From Flavobacterium lutivivi (GTDB lineage Bacteria > Bacteroidota > Bacteroidia > Flavobacteriales > Flavobacteriaceae): a stretch of DNA of 64,000 nt. The position numbers and the translations under genes are program-made. Within the stretch, counting starts at the first letter, position 1. Every line of letters begins with the position of its first letter. The stretch is taken from positions 186,001 to 250,000 of the forward strand of contig NZ_BMIM01000001.1 in NCBI RefSeq assembly GCF_014642275.1, in the 5' to 3' direction. Of this stretch, positions 33,859 through 44,200 are shown piece by piece. The notes below the pieces were generated by a model. That model searched no databases. It had not been told where the DNA came from and worked only from the letters and a program-made list of their open reading frames with translations.

Positions 33859-34597
33859 GGCAATTATAATTGATGACGAGAAAAATGCCCTTGATGTACT
33901 TCAAATGCAAATTCAACAATTCTGTGATGATGTTGAGGTTATAGCAGTTTGTTTGGGTGGAGCAGAAGGTGTAAAGTCTATTAATGAATTAAAACCCGAT
34001 TTGGTTTTTCTAGATATAGAAATGCCGCATATAAATGGTTTTGATGTTTTGTCGATGACAAAATCTAATAATTTCAATGTCATTTTTACTACTGCCTATG
34101 ATCAATTTGCAATTAAAGCATTTAAGTTTTCAGCTATAGATTATTTGTTGAAACCAATTGATATTCTCGATTTGCAACAAGCTATCAAGAAAGTAAAAAA
34201 GCAAAGTGAAAATTACAATCTAGACGAAAAAATAAAACTATTAATCGAACAATATAAACCAACTATCAACAGACAAAAAATAGCACTTCCAGTTGGTAGT
34301 ATGCTTGAATTCTTTGATGTAGATGCTATCGTGAGAGTAGAAAGTGATAGTAATTATTCACATGTTTTTTTAACCAATCAAAAGAAAATAACGCTTAGCA
34401 AAACTCTAAAAGACGTTGAAGAAAACATTAAAGGAGAACCGTTTTTTAGGGTTCATCAATCACATTTAATCAATACCAATCATATTGAAAAAGCAGTAAA
34501 AGGTGAAAATGCTTATGTTTTGATGAAAGATGGCACTACAATCACAATTAGCCGCAATAGAAAAGAAGAATTTTTCAATATGTTTCGCAAAATTTAA
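33851..34597 (+). CDS. LytTR-family response regulator
   Basis: 248 residues. The receiver (1-120) has D8/D9, phosphorylation site D55 in LVFLDIEMPH, TTAYDQFAIKAF and LLKPID. The LytTR DNA-binding domain (about 140-246) has IVRVESDSNYSHVFL, FFRVHQSHLINTNHI and TITISRNRKEEF. It overlaps the kinase gene by 8 bases, so the pair is translationally coupled. LytTR proteins bind short direct repeats; no obvious target pair is seen upstream of the next genes. Confidence 0.95.
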   Translation: MIKAIIIDDEKNALDVLQMQIQQFCDDVEVIAVCLGGAEGVKSINELKPDLVFLDIEMPHINGFDVLSMTKSNNFNVIFTTAYDQFAIKAFKFSAIDYLLKPIDILDLQQAIKKVKKQSENYNLDEKIKLLIEQYKPTINRQKIALPVGSMLEFFDVDAIVRVESDSNYSHVFLTNQKKITLSKTLKDVEENIKGEPFFRVHQSHLINTNHIEKAVKGENAYVLMKDGTTITISRNRKEEFFNMFRKI

Positions 34598-34692
34598 CCC
34601 TAATACTAACAAAATCTGCATTTTACTCAAAAGGTAATCAATGCAACACAGAATAGAATTTATTTTGAGATAAATTAATCAACTACTTTATC

Positions 34693-35463
34693 ATGAAAAA
34701 TAAATTTAAAATCTTAAACAGTCTAATTGTATTTTCAATTAGCATATTCTTCTTTAGCGCATGCTCTACTGACGATGTGTCTTCACAAAAAACTGAAAAC
34801 TTGTCATTAAGCCGTTCGCTTCCACCACCAACACCAGGTGAACTCAGGGGTTTATATGATATAACTTTTAATAATGGTAGCGAAGCAAACTTGCTTTTTG
34901 AATATTATAATTATGTTTCTTATGGAAGTCCAACTCTATTTGACAAAACCACTATTTCAGGCTTTCGAACTAGTTACACAAATGTGAGTGGTAATGTTTA
35001 TGTTTTTACTTGTTCCGACTCTGGAGTAAATTATAATTTTAGATTTACTTATGATAGCGACTCTGCCAAAATGAACGGAACTTATGGAACAGGTTCAAGC
35101 TATACTAATTTGGGAACATTTCAAGGGAAAAAACACATCACTGGAAATAGCGGATTTGAATTTCTGAAAGGGTATTGGTTAGGAACATATTCTGGAAGCT
35201 ATGATTATTTAATGGTTTTTGAAGAAGACGGAAAGGTAACAGTAGGAACAGGTGCAACTTACTACTCTAGTGTTATAGGTAAAGGTTTTTATCAGATAAA
35301 TGGTGGCGCAGTTTCAGGATATTATGTGTATCCTGGAGGTTCAAAATATAGTTTTATCGGGCAATTTAATTATTTGTCAAAAACAATAACAGGAACTTGG
35401 GGAGTTGGAACAAATAACAATAATGGCGGAAGTTTTAGTCTTGGAACTATGAACTTCTATTAA
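34693..35463 (+). CDS. Lipoprotein of unknown function
   Basis: 256 residues. Signal peptide with lipobox FFFSACS, a Ser/Thr/Gln/Pro linker (about 25-52, SRSLPPPTPGEL), and an all-beta body with two similar halves: GLYDITFNNGSEANLLFEYY...MNGTYGTGSSYTN at about 54-140, and GYWLGTYSGSYDYLMVFEED...ITGTWGVGTNNNN at about 160-250. The halves look like an internal duplication. It is not recognised further. It lies 95 bases after the LytTR gene in the same direction. Confidence 0.65.
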   Translation: MKNKFKILNSLIVFSISIFFFSACSTDDVSSQKTENLSLSRSLPPPTPGELRGLYDITFNNGSEANLLFEYYNYVSYGSPTLFDKTTISGFRTSYTNVSGNVYVFTCSDSGVNYNFRFTYDSDSAKMNGTYGTGSSYTNLGTFQGKKHITGNSGFEFLKGYWLGTYSGSYDYLMVFEEDGKVTVGTGATYYSSVIGKGFYQINGGAVSGYYVYPGGSKYSFIGQFNYLSKTITGTWGVGTNNNNGGSFSLGTMNFY

Positions 35464-35581
35464 AATAAAATAGCTTTAGCAAACTTCGAAAACACCAAAT
35501 ACTAGATTGTTCTGCTAGTTACTCATTTAGTTCAATGTTAAGGTAAATATATGTTTTGATTTGTCTTGTAAAATCTCATTC

Positions 35582-38047
35582 ATGAATAGAAGTATACTTT
35601 TAATTCTCTTGTTTTGTTTTTCTCTTGGATATGCTCAAGTAGGTATTAATACTGTTACTCCAAATGCCCAATTAGAAATAAAATCTTCTAATGAAGCAAC
35701 ACCAAGCAATACAGACGGAATTTTAATTCCAAAAATAGATGCTTTTCCAGTTACTAATCCAACGGCTAGCCAGCAAGGAATGTTGGTTTATCTAACAACA
35801 GCTTCAGGAAGTAATCCTTCTGGATTTTATTATTGGGATAATAATTCTACAACTTGGATTGGAATAAATTCAATAAAAACTGGTTGGTCTGTTAACGGGA
35901 ATAGCGGAACTGCTTCAGGAACAAATTTTATTGGGACTACAGATGCGAATGATTTTGATATAAGAACCAATAATATTTTAAAAACTAGATTTACTCAAAA
36001 AGGTCAAATAGAAACACATAATACAGGAGAAAGTGTGTTTATTGGGGAAAATGCAGGAGAAAATGATGATTTAACAGGTAATGAAAACACTTTTGTTGGA
36101 TATTATTCGGGTAATTCTAATACCACTGGATATATGAATTCGGGATTTGGTAAGCAAGCATTGTTTTCAAACATAAGTGGTTATGGCAACATTGCTTTTG
36201 GAAATTATTCTCTCAATAACAACAATGGTTACAACAACATAGCTTTTGGACCATACAGTTTATTTAATAATACAACTGGAAATAATAATTTTGGAATTGG
36301 TAATCGATCATTATATTATAATTCTGTAGGAAGTTTTAATTTGGCCATAGGTTTATCTGCAATGCAAAGTAATGTTGGACGTTCAAGATGTCTTGCTATA
36401 GGACATTATGCAATGTTGAATGCTGATAGTAATTCTACAATAACAGATATGTTCAACACTGCCATAGGAAATGAAGCATTAAAAGGCGGAGCAACTCCAA
36501 GTCTAAATAGTGGTTTTCGAAATACAGCTATTGGAGATAGCTCTATGTTTTCCAACACTTCTGGAGGAATCAATGTAGCTGTTGGGGATAACTCCATGCA
36601 TGATAACACAACTGGCTCTATAAATGTTGCTGTTGGTTCAGGTTCTATGTATAGAAATACAACGGGTTATTGGAATACAGCCCTAGGTGGACAATCAATG
36701 TATTATAATACGATAGGAAAAGAAAACGTAGCAATTGGCTATGCTGCTTTAGCAAATAACATTGGAGGTAATGAAAATGTAGCTATTGGAAAAATGGCAG
36801 CCTACTCAAATAAAGCCAGTGATAATGTTGGCATTGGTTATTATGCACTTTATAATAATGCAGACAATTCAGGAATTACTGCCATAGGAGCAAGATCAAT
36901 GCAATTTTCAAACAGCAATACTCCTGGCGTTTTCACATATAATACTGCTCTTGGCTTTGAGTCTTATTTCGGAGATAATATCCAAACAAATAACACAGGA
37001 ATATTAAACACTGCTATTGGAGCATTATCATTAAGGAATAACTCAACAGGTTCTTCTAATGTAGCACTTGGTTACAGGTCATTGTTTACTAACTCTACAG
37101 GAAATTATAATGCAAGTGTAGGACAAGAATCTATGTTTTATAACACTATTGGTAGTTCCAATACAGCATCTGGTTATCAATCTCTTTTTTTTAACACGAC
37201 TGGGAGTTATAATACTGCTAATGGTTATGGAGCATTATACTTCAATACATTTGGGTTGCACAATACCGCAATAGGTTCAGAAGCACTTATAAGCAATTCC
37301 ACAGGAAATTATAATACGTCGGTAGGGAAACAATCTTTATATAATAATTCAACTGGAGAATACAATACCGCATTAGGATCTGTTGCTTTAGCTAGTGTAA
37401 CTAATGGTTTATTTAATACGGCATTGGGTGATGCTTCGTATTATTTTAATAATTATAACAATTCTATTGCAATAGGTTACAATTCAGCAATATTAGCTGA
37501 CAATCAGGTTAGAATTGGTAATTCACTTATAACAAGTATTGGTGGTTATACCAGTTGGACAAATCTAAGCGATGCGAGGTTTAAAAGAAATATTAGAGAA
37601 AATGTTCCAGGTTTAGAATTTATACTAAAACTTAGACCAGTTACTTATAATTTAGATATGGATTTGCTTGCAATAAAGCTTAAAGAGGATTTTACAATAG
37701 ATGATAAAGGGAAAATTGTTGCTAAGTCACCATCAGATTTTATTCTAAAAAGTAGAGCGGAAAAAGCCAATGAATTGCAAACAGGTTTTTTAGCCCAAGA
37801 AGTTGAAAGAACAGCTAATGAAATAGGTTACGAATTTAGCGGTATTGATAAACCCAAGAACGATGATGATTTATATGGTTTAAAGTATTCAGAATTTGTT
37901 GTGCCTTTAGTAAAAGCCATTCAAGAACAACAACAGATTATCAATCATGAAAAAGATAAAGTAACTACTCTTGAACAAGAGTTGCAACTTTTAAAAGAAA
38001 AGCAAAAATTGCTTGAAGATAGATTATTGCTTCTCGAGAGCAAATAA
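35582..38047 (+). CDS. Large exported repeat protein with C-terminal S74 intramolecular chaperone domain
   Basis: 821 residues from the ATG at 35582, chosen for its signal peptide (NRSILLILLFCFSLGYAQ). An N-terminal segment (about 20-120, VGINTVTPNAQLEIKSSN, typical of this protein class in Bacteroidota) leads to some twenty repeats of 20-30 residues of the form GN.NTAIG..SL..NTTG (about 150-640). The C-terminal peptidase S74 domain starts at SDARFKRNI, where Ser-Asp is the self-cleavage dyad of endosialidase-type chaperones, and ends in a trimerising coiled coil (about 775-821). Such domains fold phage tail spikes. Here the signal peptide and absence of phage genes point to a trimeric fibre on the cell surface. 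Confidence 0.85.
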   Translation: MNRSILLILLFCFSLGYAQVGINTVTPNAQLEIKSSNEATPSNTDGILIPKIDAFPVTNPTASQQGMLVYLTTASGSNPSGFYYWDNNSTTWIGINSIKTGWSVNGNSGTASGTNFIGTTDANDFDIRTNNILKTRFTQKGQIETHNTGESVFIGENAGENDDLTGNENTFVGYYSGNSNTTGYMNSGFGKQALFSNISGYGNIAFGNYSLNNNNGYNNIAFGPYSLFNNTTGNNNFGIGNRSLYYNSVGSFNLAIGLSAMQSNVGRSRCLAIGHYAMLNADSNSTITDMFNTAIGNEALKGGATPSLNSGFRNTAIGDSSMFSNTSGGINVAVGDNSMHDNTTGSINVAVGSGSMYRNTTGYWNTALGGQSMYYNTIGKENVAIGYAALANNIGGNENVAIGKMAAYSNKASDNVGIGYYALYNNADNSGITAIGARSMQFSNSNTPGVFTYNTALGFESYFGDNIQTNNTGILNTAIGALSLRNNSTGSSNVALGYRSLFTNSTGNYNASVGQESMFYNTIGSSNTASGYQSLFFNTTGSYNTANGYGALYFNTFGLHNTAIGSEALISNSTGNYNTSVGKQSLYNNSTGEYNTALGSVALASVTNGLFNTALGDASYYFNNYNNSIAIGYNSAILADNQVRIGNSLITSIGGYTSWTNLSDARFKRNIRENVPGLEFILKLRPVTYNLDMDLLAIKLKEDFTIDDKGKIVAKSPSDFILKSRAEKANELQTGFLAQEVERTANEIGYEFSGIDKPKNDDDLYGLKYSEFVVPLVKAIQEQQQIINHEKDKVTTLEQELQLLKEKQKLLEDRLLLLESK

Positions 38048-38067
38048 TTGTGGTGGTTTTTTATGTG

Positions 38068-38097
38068 AAAAGTCCCGAAAATTTCGGGACTTTTTTT
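38068..38097. terminator. Bidirectional terminator between convergent genes
   Basis: Stem AAAAGTCCCGAA / TTCGGGACTTTT with loop AATT; T-run on the plus strand, A-run on the other side. Nearly identical to the terminator at 52050. Confidence 0.9.
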
Positions 38098-38626
38098 ATT
38101 TTTTTTGTGGTGGATATTGCTCTAGTATTTTGGAAACAAACTCTTTGATTTTTTCATCTTTTTTGTCCACGTTTTTGGTTAAAACCCCTTCACCTTGTCC
38201 TTGCCAAATTAACTCTTTTTTCTTAGCATCTATTACGTCAATAGTTAGAGTTCCTTCGGTATAGCGATTTATAGATGTGTTATTTCCCCACATCCATGGA
38301 TTCCAACCCCAACCCCAGCCGTAACCCCAGCCTACATTAAATTGATTTACATCAACTTGTTCTCTTTCTTTAGTGAAAAAGTTAATCAGCAAATCGGGAG
38401 TTTCACTTTTTGTAAAACCTTTTGCAACCATAACTTCGTCAATAGAACGTAAAATTCTTTTTTTATCTAAATCTGATATTTCTACTTTGTCAATACCTGC
38501 TTTGTGATAAGCATAGGTTTTATATTGACCAAAATCAACATTTTTGTCATAATCTTGGTTTACTCTTATCGAGCTACAAGAAGTGAAAACAACTGTTAGA
38601 ACTAATAATAAAGCAATCTTTTTCAT
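38096..38626 (-). CDS. DUF4136 lipoprotein
   Basis: 176 residues. Signal peptide with lipobox VFTSCSS, then a DUF4136 domain (about 22-176): DYDKNVDFGQYKTYAYH at the start, the middle VMVAKGFTKSETPDLLINFF, a Trp/Gly-rich stretch (GWGYGWGWGWNPWMWG), and TLTIDVIDAKKKELIWQGQGEGV near the end. Outer-membrane lipoproteins of unknown role. Convergent with the S74 gene; the shared terminator overlaps its last bases. Confidence 0.9.
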   Translation of the reverse strand: MKKIALLLVLTVVFTSCSSIRVNQDYDKNVDFGQYKTYAYHKAGIDKVEISDLDKKRILRSIDEVMVAKGFTKSETPDLLINFFTKEREQVDVNQFNVGWGYGWGWGWNPWMWGNNTSINRYTEGTLTIDVIDAKKKELIWQGQGEGVLTKNVDKKDEKIKEFVSKILEQYPPQKK

Positions 38627-38694
38627 ATCTTAGAATATTTAAAATTCAATAATCGAAATTTGATATTGTAACTTTAAACATCAAATTTCGGTGA

Positions 38695-40680
38695 TTACAA
38701 TAAACTCTCATCAACCATATTAGGGATGGTAACTTTTAATAAAGGTTGCGTTTCCATAGCTCTTTTTATTGCAAAAATAGCTCCTTCATTTCTTGCCCAA
38801 CTTCTTCTTGAAATTCCGTTGTTTACATCCCAAAACAGCATTGATTTTAATCGTCTATCACTATCTTGAGAACCATCAAGAACCATACCAAAACCACCAT
38901 TAATTACTTCGCCCCAACCAACACCACCACCATTGTGAATTGACACCCAAGTTGCTCCACGGAAACTATCTCCAATAACATTATGAATAGCCATATCAGC
39001 TGTAAAACGTGAACCGTCATAAATATTTGAAGTTTCTCTGTAAGGTGAATCGGTTCCAGAAACATCATGATGATCACGACCTAAAATAACATAACCAATT
39101 TCGCCTCGAGCAATGGCATTATTAAAGGCTTCCGCTATTTTCATTCTTCCTTCGGCATCAGCATAAAGAATCCGAGCTTGTGAACCAACGACTAATTTAT
39201 TTTCTTGTGCACCTTTGATCCATTGAATATTATCTGCCATTTGTTGCTTAATTTCCTCTGGAGAATTCTTCATCATCTCTTCTAGAACATCGCAAGCAAT
39301 TTTGTCAGTTTTTGCTAAATCTTCAGGATTACCTGAAGCACAAACCCAACGGAATGGACCAAAACCATAATCAAAACACATTGGTCCCATAATGTCTTGT
39401 ACATAACTTGGATATTTGAATTCACGTCCAATGGTTGGATGGTCATTCATTACATCTGCTCCAGCTCTTGAAGATTCTAATAAAAAGGCATTTCCGTAAT
39501 CAAAGAAATAAGTTCCTTTTGCTGTATGTTTGTTGATGGCTGCTGCATGGCGACGAAGTGTTTTTTGCACTTCTTCTTTAAATTTTTCGGGATTGTTAGC
39601 CATCATTTCATTCGATTCTTCAAATGTAAATCCTGTTGGATAATAACCTCCAGCCCAAGGATTGTGCAACGAAGTTTGATCAGATCCTAAATCGATATGC
39701 AGATTTTCTTGGTCAAATCGTTCCCAAACATCAACCACATTTCCGAGATAGGCAATAGAAACTACTTCGTTATTTTCTAATGCTTTTTTAACTCTTGGAA
39801 CTAATTCGTCTATGTTGTCGATAATTTCATTAATCCAACCTTGCGAATGGCGAATGTGAGTGATTTTTGGATTTACTTCGGCACAAACGGTAACACAACC
39901 TGCAATATTTCCTGCTTTTGGTTGAGCTCCAGACATTCCACCTAATCCTGAGGTTACGAATAATCCGCCTTTTGGTGATTTTTTTATTTTTCTAAAACCA
40001 TTTAAAACCGTGATTGTAGTTCCGTGAACAATTCCTTGCGGACCAATATACATATAACTTCCAGCGGTCATTTGTCCGTATTGTGAAACTCCTAAAGCAT
40101 TCATTTTTTCCCAATCATCTGGTTTGGAATAGTTTGGGATAACCATTCCGTTGGTAACCACAACTCTTGGAGCATCTTTATGACTTGGGAATAATCCCAT
40201 TGGATGACCAGAATACATCACCAAAGTTTGCTCATCGGTCATTTCGGCTAAATATTTCATGGTCAATAAATACTGTGCCCAATTTTGAAACACAGCACCA
40301 TTTCCTCCATAAGTAATCAATTCGTGCGGATGTTGAGCTACGGCATAATCCAAATTATTTTGTATCATCAACATGATGGCTTTTGCTTGTTCCGATTTTC
40401 CTGGATATTCAGAAATTGGTCGTGCATACATTCTATAATCAGGACGCAAGCGATACATGTAAATTCTTCCGTAGGTTTCTAATTCGGCTTTGAATTCGGG
40501 AATTAATTCGGCATGATGTTTTGGTTCAAAATAACGCAACGCATTTTTCAACGCTAATTTTTTTTCTTCTTCCGAAAGGATTTCTTTTCGTTTTGGTGCG
40601 TGATTTATTTCTACCTCATAAGGTTTAGGATTTGGTAAAACCGATGGAATTCCTTGTAATATTTGTTCTTGAAAAGTCAT
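38695..40680 (-). CDS. hutU: Urocanate hydratase
   Basis: 661 residues, the long form seen in Bacteroidota (E. coli-type enzymes have about 557). NAD-dependent conversion of urocanate to imidazolone propionate in histidine breakdown. Marks: ITYGGNGAVFQNWAQYLLTMKYL, MYSGHPMGLFPS, TSGLGGMSGAQPKAGNIAGC (NAD site), FDYGNAFLLESSRAGAD, YGFGPFRWVCASG and HNGGGVGWGEVINGGFGMVLDG. No other hut gene is nearby, so the rest of the pathway must lie elsewhere. Start taken at MTFQEQILQGIPSVLP, the usual N-terminus. Confidence 0.96.
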   Translation of the reverse strand: MTFQEQILQGIPSVLPNPKPYEVEINHAPKRKEILSEEEKKLALKNALRYFEPKHHAELIPEFKAELETYGRIYMYRLRPDYRMYARPISEYPGKSEQAKAIMLMIQNNLDYAVAQHPHELITYGGNGAVFQNWAQYLLTMKYLAEMTDEQTLVMYSGHPMGLFPSHKDAPRVVVTNGMVIPNYSKPDDWEKMNALGVSQYGQMTAGSYMYIGPQGIVHGTTITVLNGFRKIKKSPKGGLFVTSGLGGMSGAQPKAGNIAGCVTVCAEVNPKITHIRHSQGWINEIIDNIDELVPRVKKALENNEVVSIAYLGNVVDVWERFDQENLHIDLGSDQTSLHNPWAGGYYPTGFTFEESNEMMANNPEKFKEEVQKTLRRHAAAINKHTAKGTYFFDYGNAFLLESSRAGADVMNDHPTIGREFKYPSYVQDIMGPMCFDYGFGPFRWVCASGNPEDLAKTDKIACDVLEEMMKNSPEEIKQQMADNIQWIKGAQENKLVVGSQARILYADAEGRMKIAEAFNNAIARGEIGYVILGRDHHDVSGTDSPYRETSNIYDGSRFTADMAIHNVIGDSFRGATWVSIHNGGGVGWGEVINGGFGMVLDGSQDSDRRLKSMLFWDVNNGISRRSWARNEGAIFAIKRAMETQPLLKVTIPNMVDESLL

Positions 40681-40699
40681 TTTGGTGTTTAGTATGTTG

Positions 40700-40885
40700 T
40701 TATTTTTTCTTTTTCCTTATTGTTCCTGTGTTTTTGTCAAATCCATATGGACAATGACGACAACCGCTTCGGCAACAATATCCGCGCTTTAGATGATATT
40801 TTTCTGTAAAAACTTTAAACCCCTCAGGAGTAAAGTAATAATCTTCTCCTTCCTTTAAATTATTTGGATTTAATGTTTCGTTCAT
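40700..40885 (-). CDS. DUF5522 small cysteine-rich protein
   Basis: 61 residues from the ATG at 40885; the frame is open further upstream but that would overlap the divergent gene, and the family starts here. Marks: LKEGEDYYFTPEGFKVFTEKYHLKRGYCC, then the Cys cluster GCRHCPYGF, with four Cys in all, and a basic tail. The Cys pattern suggests a bound metal; the function is unknown. It lies 19 bases upstream of hutU in the same direction. Confidence 0.85.
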   Translation of the reverse strand: MNETLNPNNLKEGEDYYFTPEGFKVFTEKYHLKRGYCCRSGCRHCPYGFDKNTGTIRKKKK

Positions 40886-40913
40886 AGCTACAAATTTAAC
40901 AACTTTGCATAAT

Positions 40914-41240
40914 ATGATTGTAATCGTTTTTAAATATTTAACGCCAAAGGGTTTCAGAGGTATTACTGTTTTTCCTTTTGTTTTTTTGTCTAACAGTGAG
41001 GATAAAAATAATGCAATACTTATCAATCATGAGCGTATTCACATTAGGCAACAACTTGAATTATTGATTATTCCTTTTTTTGTTATTTACTTTTTCGAAT
41101 TTATTTTAAAAATCATAAAATATAAGGATTGGAAATTGGCATACAAGAATATTTCTTTTGAAAAGGAAGCCTATAAAAACGAAAAAGACCTTAACTATTT
41201 GAAGAAAAGGTCTTTTTGGAGTTTTTTGAAATACTATTAA
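40914..41240 (+). CDS. Small membrane protein with HExxH motif
   Basis: 108 residues from the ATG at 40914. N-terminal strand region, then NHERIHIRQQLELL (H39, E40, H43), a membrane segment (about 51-67, LIIPFFVIYFFEFILK), and FEKEAYKNE (E83, E85), where a third zinc ligand could lie. HExxH with a later Glu is the gluzincin-type metallopeptidase pattern, as in the M56/BlaR1 group, but this protein is far smaller. It is divergent from DUF5522 with 28 bases between the start codons, and the box CAACTTTG lies before its start. Peptidase activity is an inference. Confidence 0.65.
   Translation: MIVIVFKYLTPKGFRGITVFPFVFLSNSEDKNNAILINHERIHIRQQLELLIIPFFVIYFFEFILKIIKYKDWKLAYKNISFEKEAYKNEKDLNYLKKRSFWSFLKYY
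41182..41217 (-). terminator. Terminator for the large T9SS gene, inside the convergent gene
   Basis: Perfect 11-bp stem AAAAAGACCTT (41182-41192) and AAGGTCTTTTT (41207-41217) with a 14-base loop. On the minus strand it lies 20 bases past the stop at 41237 and is followed by a T-rich run. It is within the last 20 codons of the small HExxH gene. Confidence 0.7.
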
Positions 41241-44200
41241 TAAAGAGTCTTTTTGGTTAAAAATTGACCATTTGATAACTTGATTTTTAAGAATAAACCG
41301 CTGTTAGTTTTTCTAACATTAGAAAGGATAACCGAAGTAGAATTTATATCTCTATAAGTGTCTATTAATTGCCCCAAAGTATTAAATACCTCTACGGATT
41401 CAATGGTTATTTGAGTTGATAAAACGGATAAACTATTGTTTGATATAATCGAAACTTGGTTAACACGAGGAGTATCTGGATTACCAAGAGCAATGTCTTT
41501 ATAGACTATTTTAAATCGGTTACTTATTTCACCATTTTCAGAAGTAAATTGATATGGAGAGTCTTTTATGTTGTGAACTATTCCAGTCAACTCATCTTCA
41601 ATGTAAATATTTTGATTGTGAAATAATCCATCGATTCCAGCTAAAGCAATATTGTAATTTCCTCCATTTGGCAAAATAACACCGATTGGTACTTCATCAT
41701 TGTCATCAAATGGCAATGCTCTACCTTGAATGTTATACTTTTGTTGATCTATCAAAGAATATATAGCCAAATTATTTGTATTGTTCATTACGCAATCAAA
41801 GAAATTGTCTTCTTGCATTGTAGCTTCTTCAATATAACCTATAAGAGCTCTATCTGAAACATTATTGCTGTCAACAATATCTATCCAAATTCTGTTTCTT
41901 TCTAAGTTTGTAATGTCTGAGCTTAGATTTTGAGAATTTGCAAATCTGTAAAAACTACTGTTGCTATATGTGTAACTTCTTTGATTGTTGTTGAAAGAAA
42001 TAGTATTTGAGCCTGTTGGTCCATCAACCATTTGAACAAAGAAACCTTGTCCTGAACCAATAAACAAATCGGCTCCAAATGCAGGACAACAGCTAGCTCC
42101 AGTAAAGTTATATGTCAAATAATCACCAGGAGAATAATTGTAAATAAATGTGTCATAGAACGGACTTGATACAGCAGCAGGAAGTGTTCCATGAGTCCAT
42201 AAACGGACATTACCCATTATTTTTGTTCTATTGTCAAATAAAAACTGACTTGCTCTAACAGCTGATGGATACGGATTACCCAACAAATTCCAGTTATCAC
42301 TATAATTGTCTATCTGTGTTCCATTAGTTCCATAATGTGGAGAAACATTTGTATCACTTCCTCTGAAAATTGGTACAGAAATAGTTCCGTTATTCGCTAC
42401 ACCGTTAAAAGTTGCTGTCCAAGTTGCTGGAGTTGAATAACTAAATGAACTTGGAGCTCTCATAATATAACCTTTGCCAGGAATCATTGCTCCAGAAAAT
42501 GCTTGCCAATAACCTTGACCTCCATTAGGGTTTGCAACTGTTGTGTTCCAAGTATAAATACTTGATGGGTTTAATGGTGTAGAAATACTACCAGCATTAA
42601 AACCACTTACTGGTGAAGCCCAATAAACAAAATCTTGATTTCTAACACTTGAGTTTCTTTTATATGTAATATTTCCAGTATTTGCAGAACCGTTAATTTG
42701 TACAAGACTTGAATTATTATTTATAATAAAATTACCAGTTGCTTGAACATTTACCCAGCTTGTAACTGTTAAACTATTATTTGAATTTATAGTTAATGTT
42801 GCTCCATTATAAACAGATAAAGTTCCAGCTAAACCATTGTAACCAGAACCAGAAATAATTGGATTATTCGCAGTGACAGGTATAATAACACAATCTGTAC
42901 TTGTTGGAATTCCAGATGGAGTCCAGTTATTTGCTTTGTTCCAATCAGTATCAATTGAACCGTTCCAAGTTTTTGTTCCAAAAACACCAACAGTTGTTTC
43001 ATCAGTAACTGTTTCGGTAGTGCCATTACAATAAGTGTACGTTATTTCAGCTGTGTAGGTTGTTGTAACAACTGGGCAAACATTAACATTATCAGTTGTT
43101 GCAATAACTGGTCCAGATGTTCCAGAACCTTGATACCATTTTATCGAGGTAGCATTTGGCCCAGAAGGAGTAAAACGCCAAGCCTCATTGGTAATTGCCC
43201 AATTAGTGTCTAGTCCATTTCTTCCTGGAGGAACTACGGAAGTTGTTCCAGCAGCATTTTGAACTCCTACAATGGCATTACCACCATTCCAGTTATCTGT
43301 TCCGTTGAACTCAATATTTTTTTCTTGTATATATACTTCTATGATATTGGTGTTTTCATACAGAATCATCATTCCTGTATATAGGATGGTGTTCGTTCTG
43401 AACATTGGAACATCTTTCCATGACGCTACCAAAGCTCTACAACCTGTTTTTAAAGTTATAAGCTCCCAGCCAACTTCTCCACCTTTACTTGGGTCTATAT
43501 CATGGTAAACTCCGTATATAGTATTTGCAAATAATGCTCCAGTAGTGCTTGGTAAATTATTAGAGAATGAATATCCTGAACTACTACCTGCATTCCCAAC
43601 ATTAAAAGATAACATACCATTAGAACCCATTATACATTGACTGTATGTATTGCCAAAGAAACAAAAGTTAAATGGTAAATTTATTACTGGTGACCAAACA
43701 TCATCTACATTTACACTTACTGCATTCGATAGACATCCAAATTGATAAGGCAAATTAGCATAAGGTATTGAAGTTACAGTGTAATTTGTAGTTTGACCAA
43801 GATGTAAATAATTAGCTTCCAAATCCACACAAGTTGTACCACTACAAGCATTTACAGGATTAGGGTCAGAACCATTAAGGCCAAGTCCGCCAGCAACAAC
43901 TATTGGGCAACCAGCAGAAGATGAGCCTGTTGAAGTTCCTGGAGAACATGTGGTGACACATAAACCGAAAGTTCCATTATTATTATTGCCATTTTCCCAA
44001 AATCTGATATAGATTGTTGAACCAGGTGTTAAACCATATAAATTCATATAAGGCATAAAATCAAATGAACCTCTATCATCATTGCATTGAAGCAATGTCA
44101 AGCTACCGCAAGTTCCAGTATAGGCAGCCATTCCACCATCAGTCATAACTGCACTTGTACTGTCTATTTTTAGTATTCCACTAGGTGGAACTGTTATTGA

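Noticed and set aside
36060-37500. CRISPR-like or satellite repeats
   Set aside because: The repetition is at protein level (NTAIG-type units) with varying DNA and no constant repeat/spacer lengths.
35582-38047. Prophage remnant because of the S74 tail-spike domain
   Set aside because: The protein has a signal peptide and no capsid, tail, integrase or lysis gene is near; such proteins are common in free bacterial genomes of this group.
40886-41026. N-terminal extension of the DUF5522 protein
   Set aside because: It would overlap the divergent HExxH gene and is not part of the family; the ATG at 40885 gives the usual size.
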